This document shows positions 1 through 8,786 of a stretch of DNA of 50,854 bases, in pieces. The notes below the pieces were generated by a model, which ran no database searches, was not told the origin of the DNA, and saw only the letters and a list, made by a program, of their open reading frames with translations. The DNA comes from DATBAK01 sp038240075 (GTDB lineage Bacteria > Actinomycetota > Acidimicrobiia > IMCC26256 > PALSA-610), in the NCBI GenBank assembly GCA_038240075.1, contig JBBSEC010000018.1, positions 1-50,854 of the forward strand, read 5' to 3'. Positions within the stretch are counted from its first letter, which is position 1, and each line of letters begins with the position of its first letter. Both the position numbers and the translations under genes were made by a program.

Positions 1-1
1 C

Positions 2-922
2 GCGCCGGCGCGCGCCGTCGACGGTGTGAATCTCGACGTCCGTGAAGGTGAAGTGCTCGCGTTGGTCGGTGAATCGGGGTGCGGGAAGACCACCCTGGCC
101 CGCACGATCATGGGCCTCGAACGTCCGGTGCAGGGCGAGGTGCGCTTCGAGGGGCAGCCGATCCTCGGCCGGAGCCGCGGCGCGCTGCGCGCGTACCGCA
201 AGCGCGTGCAGATGGTGTTCCAAGATCCCACCGGCGCGCTCAACCCGCGCCAGACCATCTACGAGGCCGTCGCCGAAGGGTTGCGGGTGCACCGCATCGG
301 CGGCGACGAAGAGGCGCTCGTCGCGGGCGCGCTCGCACGCTCGGGTCTGCGGCCCGCGGAACGGTTCGTCGGGCTCTACCCGCACGAGGTCTCGGGCGGT
401 CAGCGCCAGCGGGTCGTGATCGCCGGCGCAATGGTGCTCGAACCGCGCCTGCTCGTCGCCGACGAACCCGTCTCGAGCCTCGACGCGTCGGTTCGGGGCG
501 AGATCCTGAAGCTCATGCGCGGCCTCGTTGACGAGACCGGTGTCGCGATTCTCGTCGTCACGCACGATCTCGGGTTGGCGTGGAACGTGGCCGACCGCGT
601 CGCGGTGATGTACCTCGGTCGGATCGTCGAGCTCGGGCCGACGGAGGAGATCCTCGGCAACCCGCAGCATCCGTACACGCGCGCGCTGCTCTCGGTGGTG
701 CCCGAGACCCGCAAGGTCGAGCAGCAGATCCTGCAGGGCGAGACCCCGGACCCGAAGCGCATCCCTGCCGGGTGCCGGTTCAACCCGCGGTGCCCGCTCG
801 TCGCCGGCGGCGAGGCCGAGCACCGCGGCATCATCACCCGCTGTCTCGGCGACGACCCCAAGCTCGTCAGCGTCGGCCCCGCGCACTCCGCCGCCTGCCA
901 CGCGGTCGCCGCGACGCCCTAA
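2..922 (+). CDS. ABC transporter ATP-binding subunit, oligo/dipeptide type (DppF/OppF-like), 5' truncated
   Basis: Energises uptake of peptides or similar solutes at the inner face of the membrane. The reading frame is open to the left edge, so the N-terminus lies outside the window; the GTG at 26 is internal, because the residues before it (AVDGV) fit the family. Visible motifs are Walker A GESGCGKTT, Q-loop VFQDP, ABC signature VSGGQRQRV, Walker B LLVADEP with SSLD, and the H-loop THD. The C-terminal extension has NPQHPYTRALL and a Cys-containing NPRCP segment, the oligo_HPY domain that marks Opp/Dpp ATPases. It is probably the last gene of a transporter operon extending left, and it converges on the 5-oxoprolinase-like gene. 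The substrate cannot be read from an ATPase; the neighbours suggest a peptide-like or N-methylated compound. Confidence 0.93.
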   Translation, partial: APARAVDGVNLDVREGEVLALVGESGCGKTTLARTIMGLERPVQGEVRFEGQPILGRSRGALRAYRKRVQMVFQDPTGALNPRQTIYEAVAEGLRVHRIGGDEEALVAGALARSGLRPAERFVGLYPHEVSGGQRQRVVIAGAMVLEPRLLVADEPVSSLDASVRGEILKLMRGLVDETGVAILVVTHDLGLAWNVADRVAVMYLGRIVELGPTEEILGNPQHPYTRALLSVVPETRKVEQQILQGETPDPKRIPAGCRFNPRCPLVAGGEAEHRGIITRCLGDDPKLVSVGPAHSAACHAVAATP

Positions 923-967
923 GCCCCGTCGTCACGGTCGCGTCTTCGCTCGGCTCGGCGCGAGACT

Positions 968-3900
968 TCAGCGTGGTTCCCGCGGTGAACGCTCACCCGC
1001 TCCGTAACCGCCGCCGCCGGGGGTCTCGATGACGAAGACATCGCCGGGTTGCATCGTGACCGACGCGAGGTGGTCGAGCAGCTCCACCGTGCCGTCGGCG
1101 CGCTCGACCCGGTTGATGCCCGGGAGCCCGGGTGACCCGCCGGCCATGCCGAACGCACCCGCGCGCCGGCCGTTGGAGAGGATCGACGCCGTCATCGGCG
1201 CGAGGAACCGCACGCGGCGGACGCCACCGTCTCCACCGCGGTGCCGGCCGGCGCCGCCGGAACCCTCGCGGATCGCGTAGCCGTCGAGGCGCACGGGGAA
1301 CCGCGATTCCAACACCTCGGGGTCGGTCAGCCGCGAGTTGGTCATGTGGGTCTGCACGACCGCGGTGCCGTCGTAGTCGGGGCCTGCGCCCGACCCGCCC
1401 GCGATGGTCTCGTAGTACTGGTACTGATCGTTGCCGAACGTGAAGTTGTTCATCGTGCACTGCGCCGCGGCCATCGCACCGAGTGCCCCGTAGAGCGCGT
1501 TCGTGACGCAGGTCGACGTCTCGACGTTCCCGGCGACCACCGACGCGGGCGGGCGCGGGTTCAGCATCGATCCTTCGGGCACGATGATCTCGAGCGGCCG
1601 GAGACAACCGGCGTTGAGCGGAATGTCGTCGTCGACGAGGGTGCGGAACACATAGAGCACCGCCGCGGTGCACACCGCCCTCGGCGCGTTGAAGTTGTTG
1701 ACGAGCTGGTCCGACGATCCGGTGAAGTCGATCACCGCGCGCCGCTCGGCCGCGTCGACGCGGATCGCGACCGTGATCTGGGCCCCGTTGTCGAGCGGGA
1801 GCGTGAACGTGCCGTCGGACAACGCTGCGATCACCCGGCGCACCGACTCCTCGCCGTTGTCCTGCACGTGCCCCATGTACGCCCGCACGACCGGGAGGCC
1901 GAACTGGTCGACCATCTTGGAGAGCTCGTGGCGGCCGGCCTCGTTGGCCGCGATCTGCGCCTCGAGATCGGCCAGGTTCTGCTGCGGGTCTCGCGCCGGG
2001 TACCGACCGCTGCCGAGCAGCGTCAGCATCTCGGCTTCGCGCAAACGTCCCCGTTCGACCAGCTTCACGTTGTCGATCTGCACGCCTTCTTCCTCGACGT
2101 TCGTCGAGAACGGCGGCATCGAGCCCGGGGTCACGCCGCCGATGTCGGCGTGGTGCCCGCGGGACCCGACGAAGAAGAGGATCGTCTCGTGGCCCGCGTC
2201 GAACACCGGCGTCACCACGGTCACGTCGGGAAGGTGCGTCCCGCCGTGGTACGGATCGTTCAACACGAACACGTCGCCCACCGCGATCTGTCCCGCGTTG
2301 CGCGTGATCACCGTCTTGATCGACTCGCTCATCGAGCCCAGGTGCACCGGCATGTGCGGTGCGTTCGCGACGAGGTTGCCGTCGGCGTCGAACAGCGCGC
2401 ACGAGAAGTCGAGACGCTCCTTGATGTTCACCGAGTACGCGGTGTTCTGAAGCTGCAGCCCCATCTGCTCGGCGATGTTCATGAACAGGTTGTTGAACAC
2501 CTCGAGCATCACCGGATCGACCGTGGTGCCGACGGCCCGGCGGGCATCCCGCGGGCGCGCCCGGCCGAGCACCAGATCACCCCGATCACTCACTCGCGCC
2601 CGCCACCCGTCCTCGACGACGGTCGTCGCGTGCTCGTCGGTGATCACCGCGGGCCCGTCGATCACCAGGCCGGGCCGAGACTCCCCGCGCGCGACGAGGC
2701 GCGCATCACGCCACCGACCACCGCTGAACATCGGCACCGAGTCGGTCTCCGATTCCGATGGCGACGGCTCCGTTTGCGCGGCGGCGACCGCGCCCGACGT
2801 GGCCGCCGCGACCGTGTCTCCGGCGGCGACGGCCTCGACGGAGACGGCTTCGACAACCAGACCCCGATCGGGCATCAGGAACGCGAACCGGCGCTGATGC
2901 GCATTCTCGAACGCGGCTCTCATCTCCGCCTCGGAGCCGAACGCGACGATCAGCGCGGAGTCGGTACCCTCGTAGCGGAGGTGCACGCGTGTGTGCAACC
3001 GCGCGTGGCCGCTCACCTCTTGGCGTTCGAGCTCGGCCACCGCCTCACGACCGAGCGCACCAACCCGCTGCGCAAGCTCAGACTGCGCACCTCCGAGTGG
3101 CTCCTCGACCGAGGCCTCGCGCATCACGCTCTGGTCGGCGAGGCCCATGCCGTAGGCCGACAGCACGCCCGCGAGCGGGTGCACCAGCACCGTCTCGATG
3201 CCGAGCGCGTCGGCGACCGCGCACGCGTGCTGCCCGCCCGCGCCGCCGTAGCACTGCAGCGCGTAGCGGGTGACGTCGTAGCCGCGTGCGACGGAGATCT
3301 TCTTGACGGCGTTCGCCATCGCGCCCACCGCCACCTCGATGAAGCCTTCCGCGACCGATTCGGGAGCAAGTGTTCCCCCGGTCGCGAGCGCGATCTCCGC
3401 CGCGAGATCGGTGAACTTCACGCGCACGATGGCGGCGTCGAGCGCTTCGTCGCCGCGCGGACCGAACACCTTCGGGAAGAACGCGGGCTGGATCTTGCCG
3501 AGCATCACGTTCGCGTCGGTAACGGTGAGCGGTCCTCCCCGCCGGTAGCACGCCGGCCCCGGATCCGAGCCCGCGCTCTGGGGTCCGGCGCGGAAGCGCG
3601 CCCCGTCGAAGGTGAGGATCGAACCGCCACCGGCGGCGACGGTGTGGATGCTCATCATCGGTGCCCGCACGCGCACGCCCGCCACCCGGGTGTCGAACGC
3701 GCGCTCGAGCTCGCCGGCGTAGTGCGCGACATCCGTCGAGGTGCCGCCCATGTCGAACCCGATCACGCGGTCGAACTTCGCGACCTGCGCCGTCTTCACC
3801 ATGCCGACGACGCCCCCCGCCGGTCCCGAGAGGATCGCGTCCTTGCCGCGGAAGCCGGCCGCGTCGATCAAGCCGCCCGACGACTGCATGAAGTACAGCG

Positions 3901-4603
3901 GCACGCCGGGCATGGCCGCGGCGACCCGTTCGACGTAGCGCCGCAGGATCGGCGAGAGGTACGCGTCGACCACCGTCGTATCGCCCCGGCTCACGAGCTT
4001 GATCATCGGGCTCACGCGGTGCGAGACGCTCACCTGTGTGAACCCGACCTCGGCGGCGAGCGCCGCCGCCGCCGCCTCGTGCTCCGGATACCGGTAGCCG
4101 TGCATGAACACGATCGCAACGCTGCGCAATCCCGTCGCGAACGCGTCACGCAGGCCTCTGCGCAGGTGATCGCGGTCGAGCGCGCGAACCACACCACCAT
4201 CGGCACCCACCCGCTCGCGCGCCTCGATCACGCGCGCGTACAGCAGCTCCGGCAGCACGATGTGACGGTCGAAGATGCGCGGCCGTTCCTGATACGCGAT
4301 GCGCAGCGCGTCCCGAAACCCTTCGGTCGTCACGAGCAGGGTCGGTTCGCCGGTGCGCTCGAGCAGCGCGTTGGTCGCGACGGTCGTGCCCATCTTCACG
4401 CTGCCCACGAGCTCGGGTGTGATCGCGGCCTCCGCGCGAAGGCCGAGCACCTGCCGGATGCCCGCGACGGCCGCATCGGGATACCGATCGGGGTTCTCGG
4501 AGAGCAACTTGCGGGCGACGAGGGTTCCGTCGGGTCGTTTGCCGACGACGTCGGTGAACGTGCCGCCCCGGTCGATCCAGAACTCCCAGGCCGACGCGGT
4601 CAT
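968..4603 (-). CDS. Fused HyuA-HyuB protein: 5-oxoprolinase / N-methylhydantoinase family (ATP-hydrolysing)
   Basis: Family members use ATP to hydrolyse a lactam or imide ring (5-oxoproline to glutamate, or N-methylhydantoin to N-carbamoylsarcosine) in the cytoplasm. The 1211-aa product has an N-terminal Hydantoinase_A half, beginning with the phosphate-binding WIDRGGTFTDVV and containing FDMGGTSTDVAHY, and from about residue 675 a Hydantoinase_B half (DPVMLEVFNNL, ERLDFSCALFD, LNDPYHGGTHLPD, and the Gly-rich end ETPGGGGYG). The length matches single-chain 5-oxoprolinases rather than split HyuA/HyuB. The ATG at 4603 was chosen because the frame upstream is not protein-like and runs into the preceding gene. 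It starts 14 nt after the CocE gene, so the two form one operon. The exact substrate is unresolved. Confidence 0.93.
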   Translation of the reverse strand: MTASAWEFWIDRGGTFTDVVGKRPDGTLVARKLLSENPDRYPDAAVAGIRQVLGLRAEAAITPELVGSVKMGTTVATNALLERTGEPTLLVTTEGFRDALRIAYQERPRIFDRHIVLPELLYARVIEARERVGADGGVVRALDRDHLRRGLRDAFATGLRSVAIVFMHGYRYPEHEAAAAALAAEVGFTQVSVSHRVSPMIKLVSRGDTTVVDAYLSPILRRYVERVAAAMPGVPLYFMQSSGGLIDAAGFRGKDAILSGPAGGVVGMVKTAQVAKFDRVIGFDMGGTSTDVAHYAGELERAFDTRVAGVRVRAPMMSIHTVAAGGGSILTFDGARFRAGPQSAGSDPGPACYRRGGPLTVTDANVMLGKIQPAFFPKVFGPRGDEALDAAIVRVKFTDLAAEIALATGGTLAPESVAEGFIEVAVGAMANAVKKISVARGYDVTRYALQCYGGAGGQHACAVADALGIETVLVHPLAGVLSAYGMGLADQSVMREASVEEPLGGAQSELAQRVGALGREAVAELERQEVSGHARLHTRVHLRYEGTDSALIVAFGSEAEMRAAFENAHQRRFAFLMPDRGLVVEAVSVEAVAAGDTVAAATSGAVAAAQTEPSPSESETDSVPMFSGGRWRDARLVARGESRPGLVIDGPAVITDEHATTVVEDGWRARVSDRGDLVLGRARPRDARRAVGTTVDPVMLEVFNNLFMNIAEQMGLQLQNTAYSVNIKERLDFSCALFDADGNLVANAPHMPVHLGSMSESIKTVITRNAGQIAVGDVFVLNDPYHGGTHLPDVTVVTPVFDAGHETILFFVGSRGHHADIGGVTPGSMPPFSTNVEEEGVQIDNVKLVERGRLREAEMLTLLGSGRYPARDPQQNLADLEAQIAANEAGRHELSKMVDQFGLPVVRAYMGHVQDNGEESVRRVIAALSDGTFTLPLDNGAQITVAIRVDAAERRAVIDFTGSSDQLVNNFNAPRAVCTAAVLYVFRTLVDDDIPLNAGCLRPLEIIVPEGSMLNPRPPASVVAGNVETSTCVTNALYGALGAMAAAQCTMNNFTFGNDQYQYYETIAGGSGAGPDYDGTAVVQTHMTNSRLTDPEVLESRFPVRLDGYAIREGSGGAGRHRGGDGGVRRVRFLAPMTASILSNGRRAGAFGMAGGSPGLPGINRVERADGTVELLDHLASVTMQPGDVFVIETPGGGGYGAGERSPREPR

Positions 4604-4617
4604 GGCGGCGTCATCGC

Positions 4618-6594
4618 TTACTGCAGGTTCCTGGGGATGTCGCGCTTCCAGCGGCGCCGGGCGAACGGCTCGACGCCGTCGTCGACATCGAGCTCGACCT
4701 CGACGTGGTAGGCGTGGGCGTCGCTCTGAAAGCGCAGGCGCACCTCCGACGAGCACCGTGCGCCCGGCCACGAGATCTCGTAGCGCGTGGTCGCCCGCGC
4801 GCCCGCATCGCCGGGATCGACGGTCGAGACGCGCACGGCTCCCTCGTACTGCTCCGACACGTGCGATCCGAGCTCACCGCGGTATCGAGATCCGTGGCGC
4901 ACGCTGGCCTCCGTGCGGCGATCCAACACGTCGTGCGCGAAGCGCCAGGTCATCTCGGGTTGCGGCTCGCTCGACTCGCCCGGATGCCAGCTCCCCGCTT
5001 GGGGCGCGACGAACACGGGAGCCGGGCCCGGCTCGATCGGCGCCGGCAGCTCGGGAAGCGAGAAGCGCAGCGACGACCGATCGACGTGCAGCGTGACCGA
5101 TTCGGGTGGCGGCCACGCGTTGGGCCAGTCGGTGCCCGCCAGCACCAGGCGGACGCGGTGAGCGGGCTCGAACACCCACGACGTCGCTTCGAGCTCGACG
5201 GCAACATCGACGGGAACACCCGGTACGAGGGCTTCGGGACGCACCGACGACGTTCGGTGGGTGAGATTGAGCATGCCCCGCGCGACGAGGGCCGAGGTGC
5301 CGTCGGGGAACACATCGCAGAGCTTCACGGAGAGAAACGCAACGGGAACCGAAGCCGTCACCCGCGCGCGCAGCTCGCAGTGCCCGAGGATCTCGAACGC
5401 GGTCTCGACCGGCCACTCGTAGCAGCGCGACCACGCGTCATCGGCCCGCTGATCGGACGGCTGGCCCCACGGCAGGCTCGCCGCGCACGAGATCCACGCG
5501 CTGACACCGACATCACCGCGTACGGGAACGAGATCGTCTCCCTCTCCTTGCGGACAGAGCTCGCGCGTCGTCGCACGCGCGGCCGGCCACGTGTCCTCGT
5601 AGCGCCACTCACCCGCGTGCTCTGCCAGATCGGGTTCCGGGCGCGTCGCGTGCCGGACGAAGATGGTGATCGGCGGCTTCGGCGCACCACGAGCCGCGCC
5701 ATCGCCCCGCAGGTGACGGTCGAAGAAGTCGATCATCTCGACAACGAGGTCGATGTGCGGACCGGGCAGTGAGGTCGCGGTCGCCATGTGGCTCCACGGA
5801 CCGATGAGCAGGTGCTTCTCGCACTCCAGGGCCGCGAACGTCCGCAGGGTGTTGTTGCGGTACCCGTCGGCCCAACCGGCGACGATCATGGTCGCGCACT
5901 CGATGCGGTCGTAGCCCGCCGTCGTGCCCGGTCGGCTGTCGAGCCGCAGCGAGCCCTGGCGCCAGTACTCGCCGTCGGTCTGCTCGGCCAGCCAGCGCAG
6001 CAGCCACGGCTCGGTGCCGTCGACGCGCCGCCGCCACTCCTCGCGCCACCCGTCGCCGAACACCGCGGGTACCGGCGGCAACGCGTTCATCGCCACCATG
6101 TACACGACGTAGTCGACGAGATCGACGGCGCGCAGCACGCCGCCCGCGTAGTGCACGTCGTCGGTGTACCGGTCGTCGCTCGAGTAGATCGCGCAGACGG
6201 CACCCAGCTCCGGGGGCCGTTCGGCCGCGACCTGGAGCGAGTTGAAACCGGAGTACGACGTTCCGTACATCCCGACGCGGCCGGTCGACCACGGCTGCGC
6301 ACCGCACCACGCGATCAGCCGCACGAGGTCCCGCTGCTCCTGCGGCGGGTACTCGTCGGTCGCGATCCCCTCCGACGAACCGGTGCCGCGCACGTCGACG
6401 CGCACCACGGCGTACCGACCCTCGTCGACGAGGCGGCCGTATTCCGCGCGATAGGACGCGGTCAGATCGTCCTTGCGGTACGGCAACGCCTCGACGATGA
6501 CCGGCCACGGGCCACGGCCGTCGGTCGGCTCGAAGCGCGAGATCGCGAGCCGGACGCCGTCTTCCATCGCGACGAACTCCCGGATCTCGGCCAT
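4618..6594 (-). CDS. CocE/NonD family hydrolase (X-Pro dipeptidyl-peptidase-like alpha/beta hydrolase)
   Basis: 658-aa serine hydrolase of the CocE/PepX superfamily, which cleaves acyl esters or amides. The alpha/beta-hydrolase core has an oxyanion-side DVRGTGSSEG and the nucleophile motif GTSYSG with Ser113. A likely acid lies in VAGWADGYRN and the catalytic His in IGPWSHM. The C-terminal third is the jelly-roll PepX_C domain. There is no signal peptide, so it is probably cytoplasmic. The ATG at 6594 has a TAGAGT hexamer 8 nt upstream and no Shine-Dalgarno site, which favours this start over the long unlikely N-terminal extension. First gene of an operon with the HyuAB fusion; its start lies 24 bp from the divergent Rieske operon. 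The substrate is unknown. Confidence 0.9.
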   Translation of the reverse strand: MAEIREFVAMEDGVRLAISRFEPTDGRGPWPVIVEALPYRKDDLTASYRAEYGRLVDEGRYAVVRVDVRGTGSSEGIATDEYPPQEQRDLVRLIAWCGAQPWSTGRVGMYGTSYSGFNSLQVAAERPPELGAVCAIYSSDDRYTDDVHYAGGVLRAVDLVDYVVYMVAMNALPPVPAVFGDGWREEWRRRVDGTEPWLLRWLAEQTDGEYWRQGSLRLDSRPGTTAGYDRIECATMIVAGWADGYRNNTLRTFAALECEKHLLIGPWSHMATATSLPGPHIDLVVEMIDFFDRHLRGDGAARGAPKPPITIFVRHATRPEPDLAEHAGEWRYEDTWPAARATTRELCPQGEGDDLVPVRGDVGVSAWISCAASLPWGQPSDQRADDAWSRCYEWPVETAFEILGHCELRARVTASVPVAFLSVKLCDVFPDGTSALVARGMLNLTHRTSSVRPEALVPGVPVDVAVELEATSWVFEPAHRVRLVLAGTDWPNAWPPPESVTLHVDRSSLRFSLPELPAPIEPGPAPVFVAPQAGSWHPGESSEPQPEMTWRFAHDVLDRRTEASVRHGSRYRGELGSHVSEQYEGAVRVSTVDPGDAGARATTRYEISWPGARCSSEVRLRFQSDAHAYHVEVELDVDDGVEPFARRRWKRDIPRNLQ

Positions 6595-6602
6595 GACGGC
6601 GA

Positions 6603-6612
6603 ACTCTAGAAT
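6603..6612. promoter_or_regulatory. Overlapping divergent -10 elements of the CocE and Rieske operons
   Basis: The plus strand has TAGAAT at 6607-6612, 6 nt before GTG 6619. The minus strand has TAGAGT (6608 to 6603), 8 nt before ATG 6594. The two hexamers share the TA at 6607-6608. Neither start has a Shine-Dalgarno site, so both transcripts are predicted to be leaderless. Seen directly: hexamers and spacing. Inferred: promoter function. Confidence 0.55.
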
Positions 6613-6618
6613 GTGCCC

Positions 6619-7668
6619 GTGCCCGTCGCCGATGCTGCGATGACGCTGCCCGCGTCGATGTATCGCGACCCCGCGGTCTACGAGCGCGAGCGGCCGGCGA
6701 TCTTCGCCCGCGAATGGATCGTGTTCGCGCGCGCGGAGCAGCTCGCCACTCCCGGCGCGTGTGTTGCGGCCGTCGTCGCCGGCTATCCGATCGTCGCCGT
6801 GGTCGACCGCGCCGGCGAGCTGCGCGCCTTCCACAACGTGTGCCGGCACCGCGCCGGTCCGCTCGTCGACGACGGCGAGGAACGCGCCTCGGGATTCGTC
6901 TGCCGGTACCACGGCTGGTCGTACGACACGGCCGGCCGGCTGCTCAACGCGCGCGACTTCGACACGTCGGGCGTCGACGACCCGCTCGATCCCGGTTCGT
7001 TCGATCCCACAGCGTTCTCGTTGTTCCCCGTACGCGTCGAGCGCTGGCGCAACCTCGTGTTCGTGAACCTCGACACCACCGCGCCCGACCTGCTCACCGA
7101 CCTCGGTGCCTTCTTCGCCGAAGCCGAGCCCTTCCCGATCGAGTCGTTCCACTTCGGAGGCGATCTCGCGCACGACCTCGAGTGCAACTGGAAGACCTAC
7201 GTCGACAACTACCTCGAGGGGTACCACATCCCCTTCGTGCATCCCGAGCTGAACCGCGAGATCGACGCGCGCCGCTACTCGGTCACCGTCGGCGATCGCT
7301 ACTGCCGGCACTCGGCGCCGACGCGCGACGGCGCGGTCAACGCCGGCCGCTGGCTGTTCCGGTGGCCGAACCTCGCGCTCAACCTGTATCCCGACGCGAT
7401 GGTCATCGAACGCATGCTCCCGACCGGGCCGCATTCCACGCGGATCGCGTACTCCTACTTCTTCGCCGACCCCGACGACCCGGCCAACGACGACGTCGTG
7501 CGGATCTCGAAGACCGTGATCGAAGAAGACCGCGCGATCGTCGAGGCGGTACAGCGCAACCTCGATGCCGGTGTCTACGAGCGGGGCCGGTTGAGCCCGC
7601 ACCACGAAGCGGGAGTCGCGCAGTTCCAGCAGCTCGTGCGCACCGCACTCGAGCGGGAACGCGCGTGA
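6619..7668 (+). CDS. Rieske non-heme iron oxygenase, alpha subunit (quaternary-amine monooxygenase-like), first copy
   Basis: 349-aa aromatic-ring-hydroxylating-type oxygenase. The Rieske [2Fe-2S] ligands are C75, H77, C95 and H98 (CRH and CRYH). The C-terminal catalytic domain shows NWKTYVDNYLEGYH with the mononuclear-iron ligands H203 and H208. The residue bridging the Rieske and iron sites is Glu200 rather than the Asp of naphthalene dioxygenase, as in carnitine monooxygenase CntA. Such enzymes remove methyl groups or cleave C-N bonds, taking electrons from a separate reductase that is not seen here. GTG 6619 was preferred over GTG 6613 because a TAGAAT -10 sits 6 nt upstream; the difference is two residues. 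The stop overlaps the next start (GTGA), so the genes are translationally coupled. Confidence 0.9.
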   Translation: MPVADAAMTLPASMYRDPAVYERERPAIFAREWIVFARAEQLATPGACVAAVVAGYPIVAVVDRAGELRAFHNVCRHRAGPLVDDGEERASGFVCRYHGWSYDTAGRLLNARDFDTSGVDDPLDPGSFDPTAFSLFPVRVERWRNLVFVNLDTTAPDLLTDLGAFFAEAEPFPIESFHFGGDLAHDLECNWKTYVDNYLEGYHIPFVHPELNREIDARRYSVTVGDRYCRHSAPTRDGAVNAGRWLFRWPNLALNLYPDAMVIERMLPTGPHSTRIAYSYFFADPDDPANDDVVRISKTVIEEDRAIVEAVQRNLDAGVYERGRLSPHHEAGVAQFQQLVRTALERERA

Positions 7669-8786
7669 GCGTGCTCGAGCCGGCCCTTCCCCGCGCCGCG
7701 TACCTCGACGCCGCCGTGTGGGAGAACGAACGCGAGCGCATCTTCGCCCACGAGTGGTCGGTCATCGGGCGCGCGGCCGACGCACCGGATCCGGGCGACT
7801 GGTTCCTGGGTGAGGTCGGTGGTGAGTCGTTGCTCGTGGTCAGGGGCGACGACGGCGCGCTCCGCGCGTTCTTCAACGTGTGTCGGCACCGCGGTGCGCA
7901 GCTCTGCGCCTCCGACGGCCCGCCGACCGGACACGCGCCCGGGGTCCTGCGCTGCCCGTACCACTCGTGGACCTACGGCCTCGACGGCGGGTTGCGGCGC
8001 ACGCCTTTCATCGCGGACGCCGACCTCGATCACGCCGCGTTCGGACTGCATCCTGCGGGCGTCGACGAGTGGGGCGGCTTTGTCTTCGCGCACCTCGAAC
8101 CGACGCGCGCCGCACCGCTCTCCGACCAACTCGGCCCGATTCCCGAGCGCATCGAGCGCTACTCGCTCGGCGATCTGCGGCGGGGTGCACGCCTCACCTA
8201 CGAAGTCGCCGCGAACTGGAAGGTGCTCGCCGAGAACTACAACGAGTGCTACCACTGCGCAACGTTGCACCCGGAGCTGTGCGACATCGTTCCCGACTTC
8301 CGACGCGGCGGCGGATCGAGCCTCGATTGGGAGCGCGGCATCGCACAACGCGACGGCACGTGGACGTTCACTGCGACGGGAACCAGCGAGCGCCGGCCCC
8401 TCCCCGGTCTCGACGCCGACGAACGCGTGCGTCACAAGGGCGAGTTGGTGTATCCCAACCTCTTGCTGAGCCTCTGCGCGGATCACGTCGCCGCGTTCGT
8501 CCTCGTGCCGCACGGCCCGGCCGCGACAACCGTCGAGTGCGACTTCCTGTTCCATCCCGACGAGATCGCGCGCGCATCGTTCGACCCAACCGACGCGGTG
8601 TCGTTCTGGGATCTCGTCAACCGGCAGGACTGGTCGATCTGCGAGAGCGTGCAGCGTGGCATGAGCTCGCGCGCGTTCACGGGTGGCTACTTCGCCCCGA
8701 TGGAGGACCAGAGCCTCGACATCCGCCGTTGGTACGAGGCGCGGATGGGTACGAGGCACCGACGCGACACTCGGCCGTCGGATTGA
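7665..8786 (+). CDS. Rieske non-heme iron oxygenase, alpha subunit (GbcA/CMO-like), second copy
   Basis: 373-aa paralogue-type neighbour of the preceding gene. Rieske ligands are C73, H75, C97 and H100; the spacing between the pairs is longer (21 residues instead of 17) than in the first copy. The catalytic segment NWKVLAENYNECYHC gives iron ligands H197 and H202 and a bridging Glu194. ECYHC is typical of choline monooxygenase, glycine-betaine monooxygenase and carnitine monooxygenase, so a trimethylammonium or dimethylamino substrate is the best guess. It starts at a GTG overlapping the previous stop and ends in a TTGA overlap with the flavoprotein gene. The two copies are divergent in sequence, so they are probably sequential enzymes rather than a recent duplication. 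Confidence 0.9.
   Translation: MSVLEPALPRAAYLDAAVWENERERIFAHEWSVIGRAADAPDPGDWFLGEVGGESLLVVRGDDGALRAFFNVCRHRGAQLCASDGPPTGHAPGVLRCPYHSWTYGLDGGLRRTPFIADADLDHAAFGLHPAGVDEWGGFVFAHLEPTRAAPLSDQLGPIPERIERYSLGDLRRGARLTYEVAANWKVLAENYNECYHCATLHPELCDIVPDFRRGGGSSLDWERGIAQRDGTWTFTATGTSERRPLPGLDADERVRHKGELVYPNLLLSLCADHVAAFVLVPHGPAATTVECDFLFHPDEIARASFDPTDAVSFWDLVNRQDWSICESVQRGMSSRAFTGGYFAPMEDQSLDIRRWYEARMGTRHRRDTRPSD

Noticed and set aside
923..967. Terminator between the ABC ATPase and HyuAB genes
   Set aside because: The 45-bp convergent gap has only a short imperfect stem and no T-tract, too weak to call.
1241..4711. 1156-aa plus-strand open frame antisense to the HyuAB fusion
   Set aside because: Low-complexity Arg/His/Asp/Val-rich sequence with no motif. 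It mirrors codon bias of the real gene, as do other long antisense frames at 14490-16004, 22446-23345, 23373-24626 and 31144-33342.
6595..7605. N-terminal extension of the CocE frame
   Set aside because: The added 337 residues are antisense to Rieske 1 and lack any domain. The hydrolase domain and promoter place the start at 6594.
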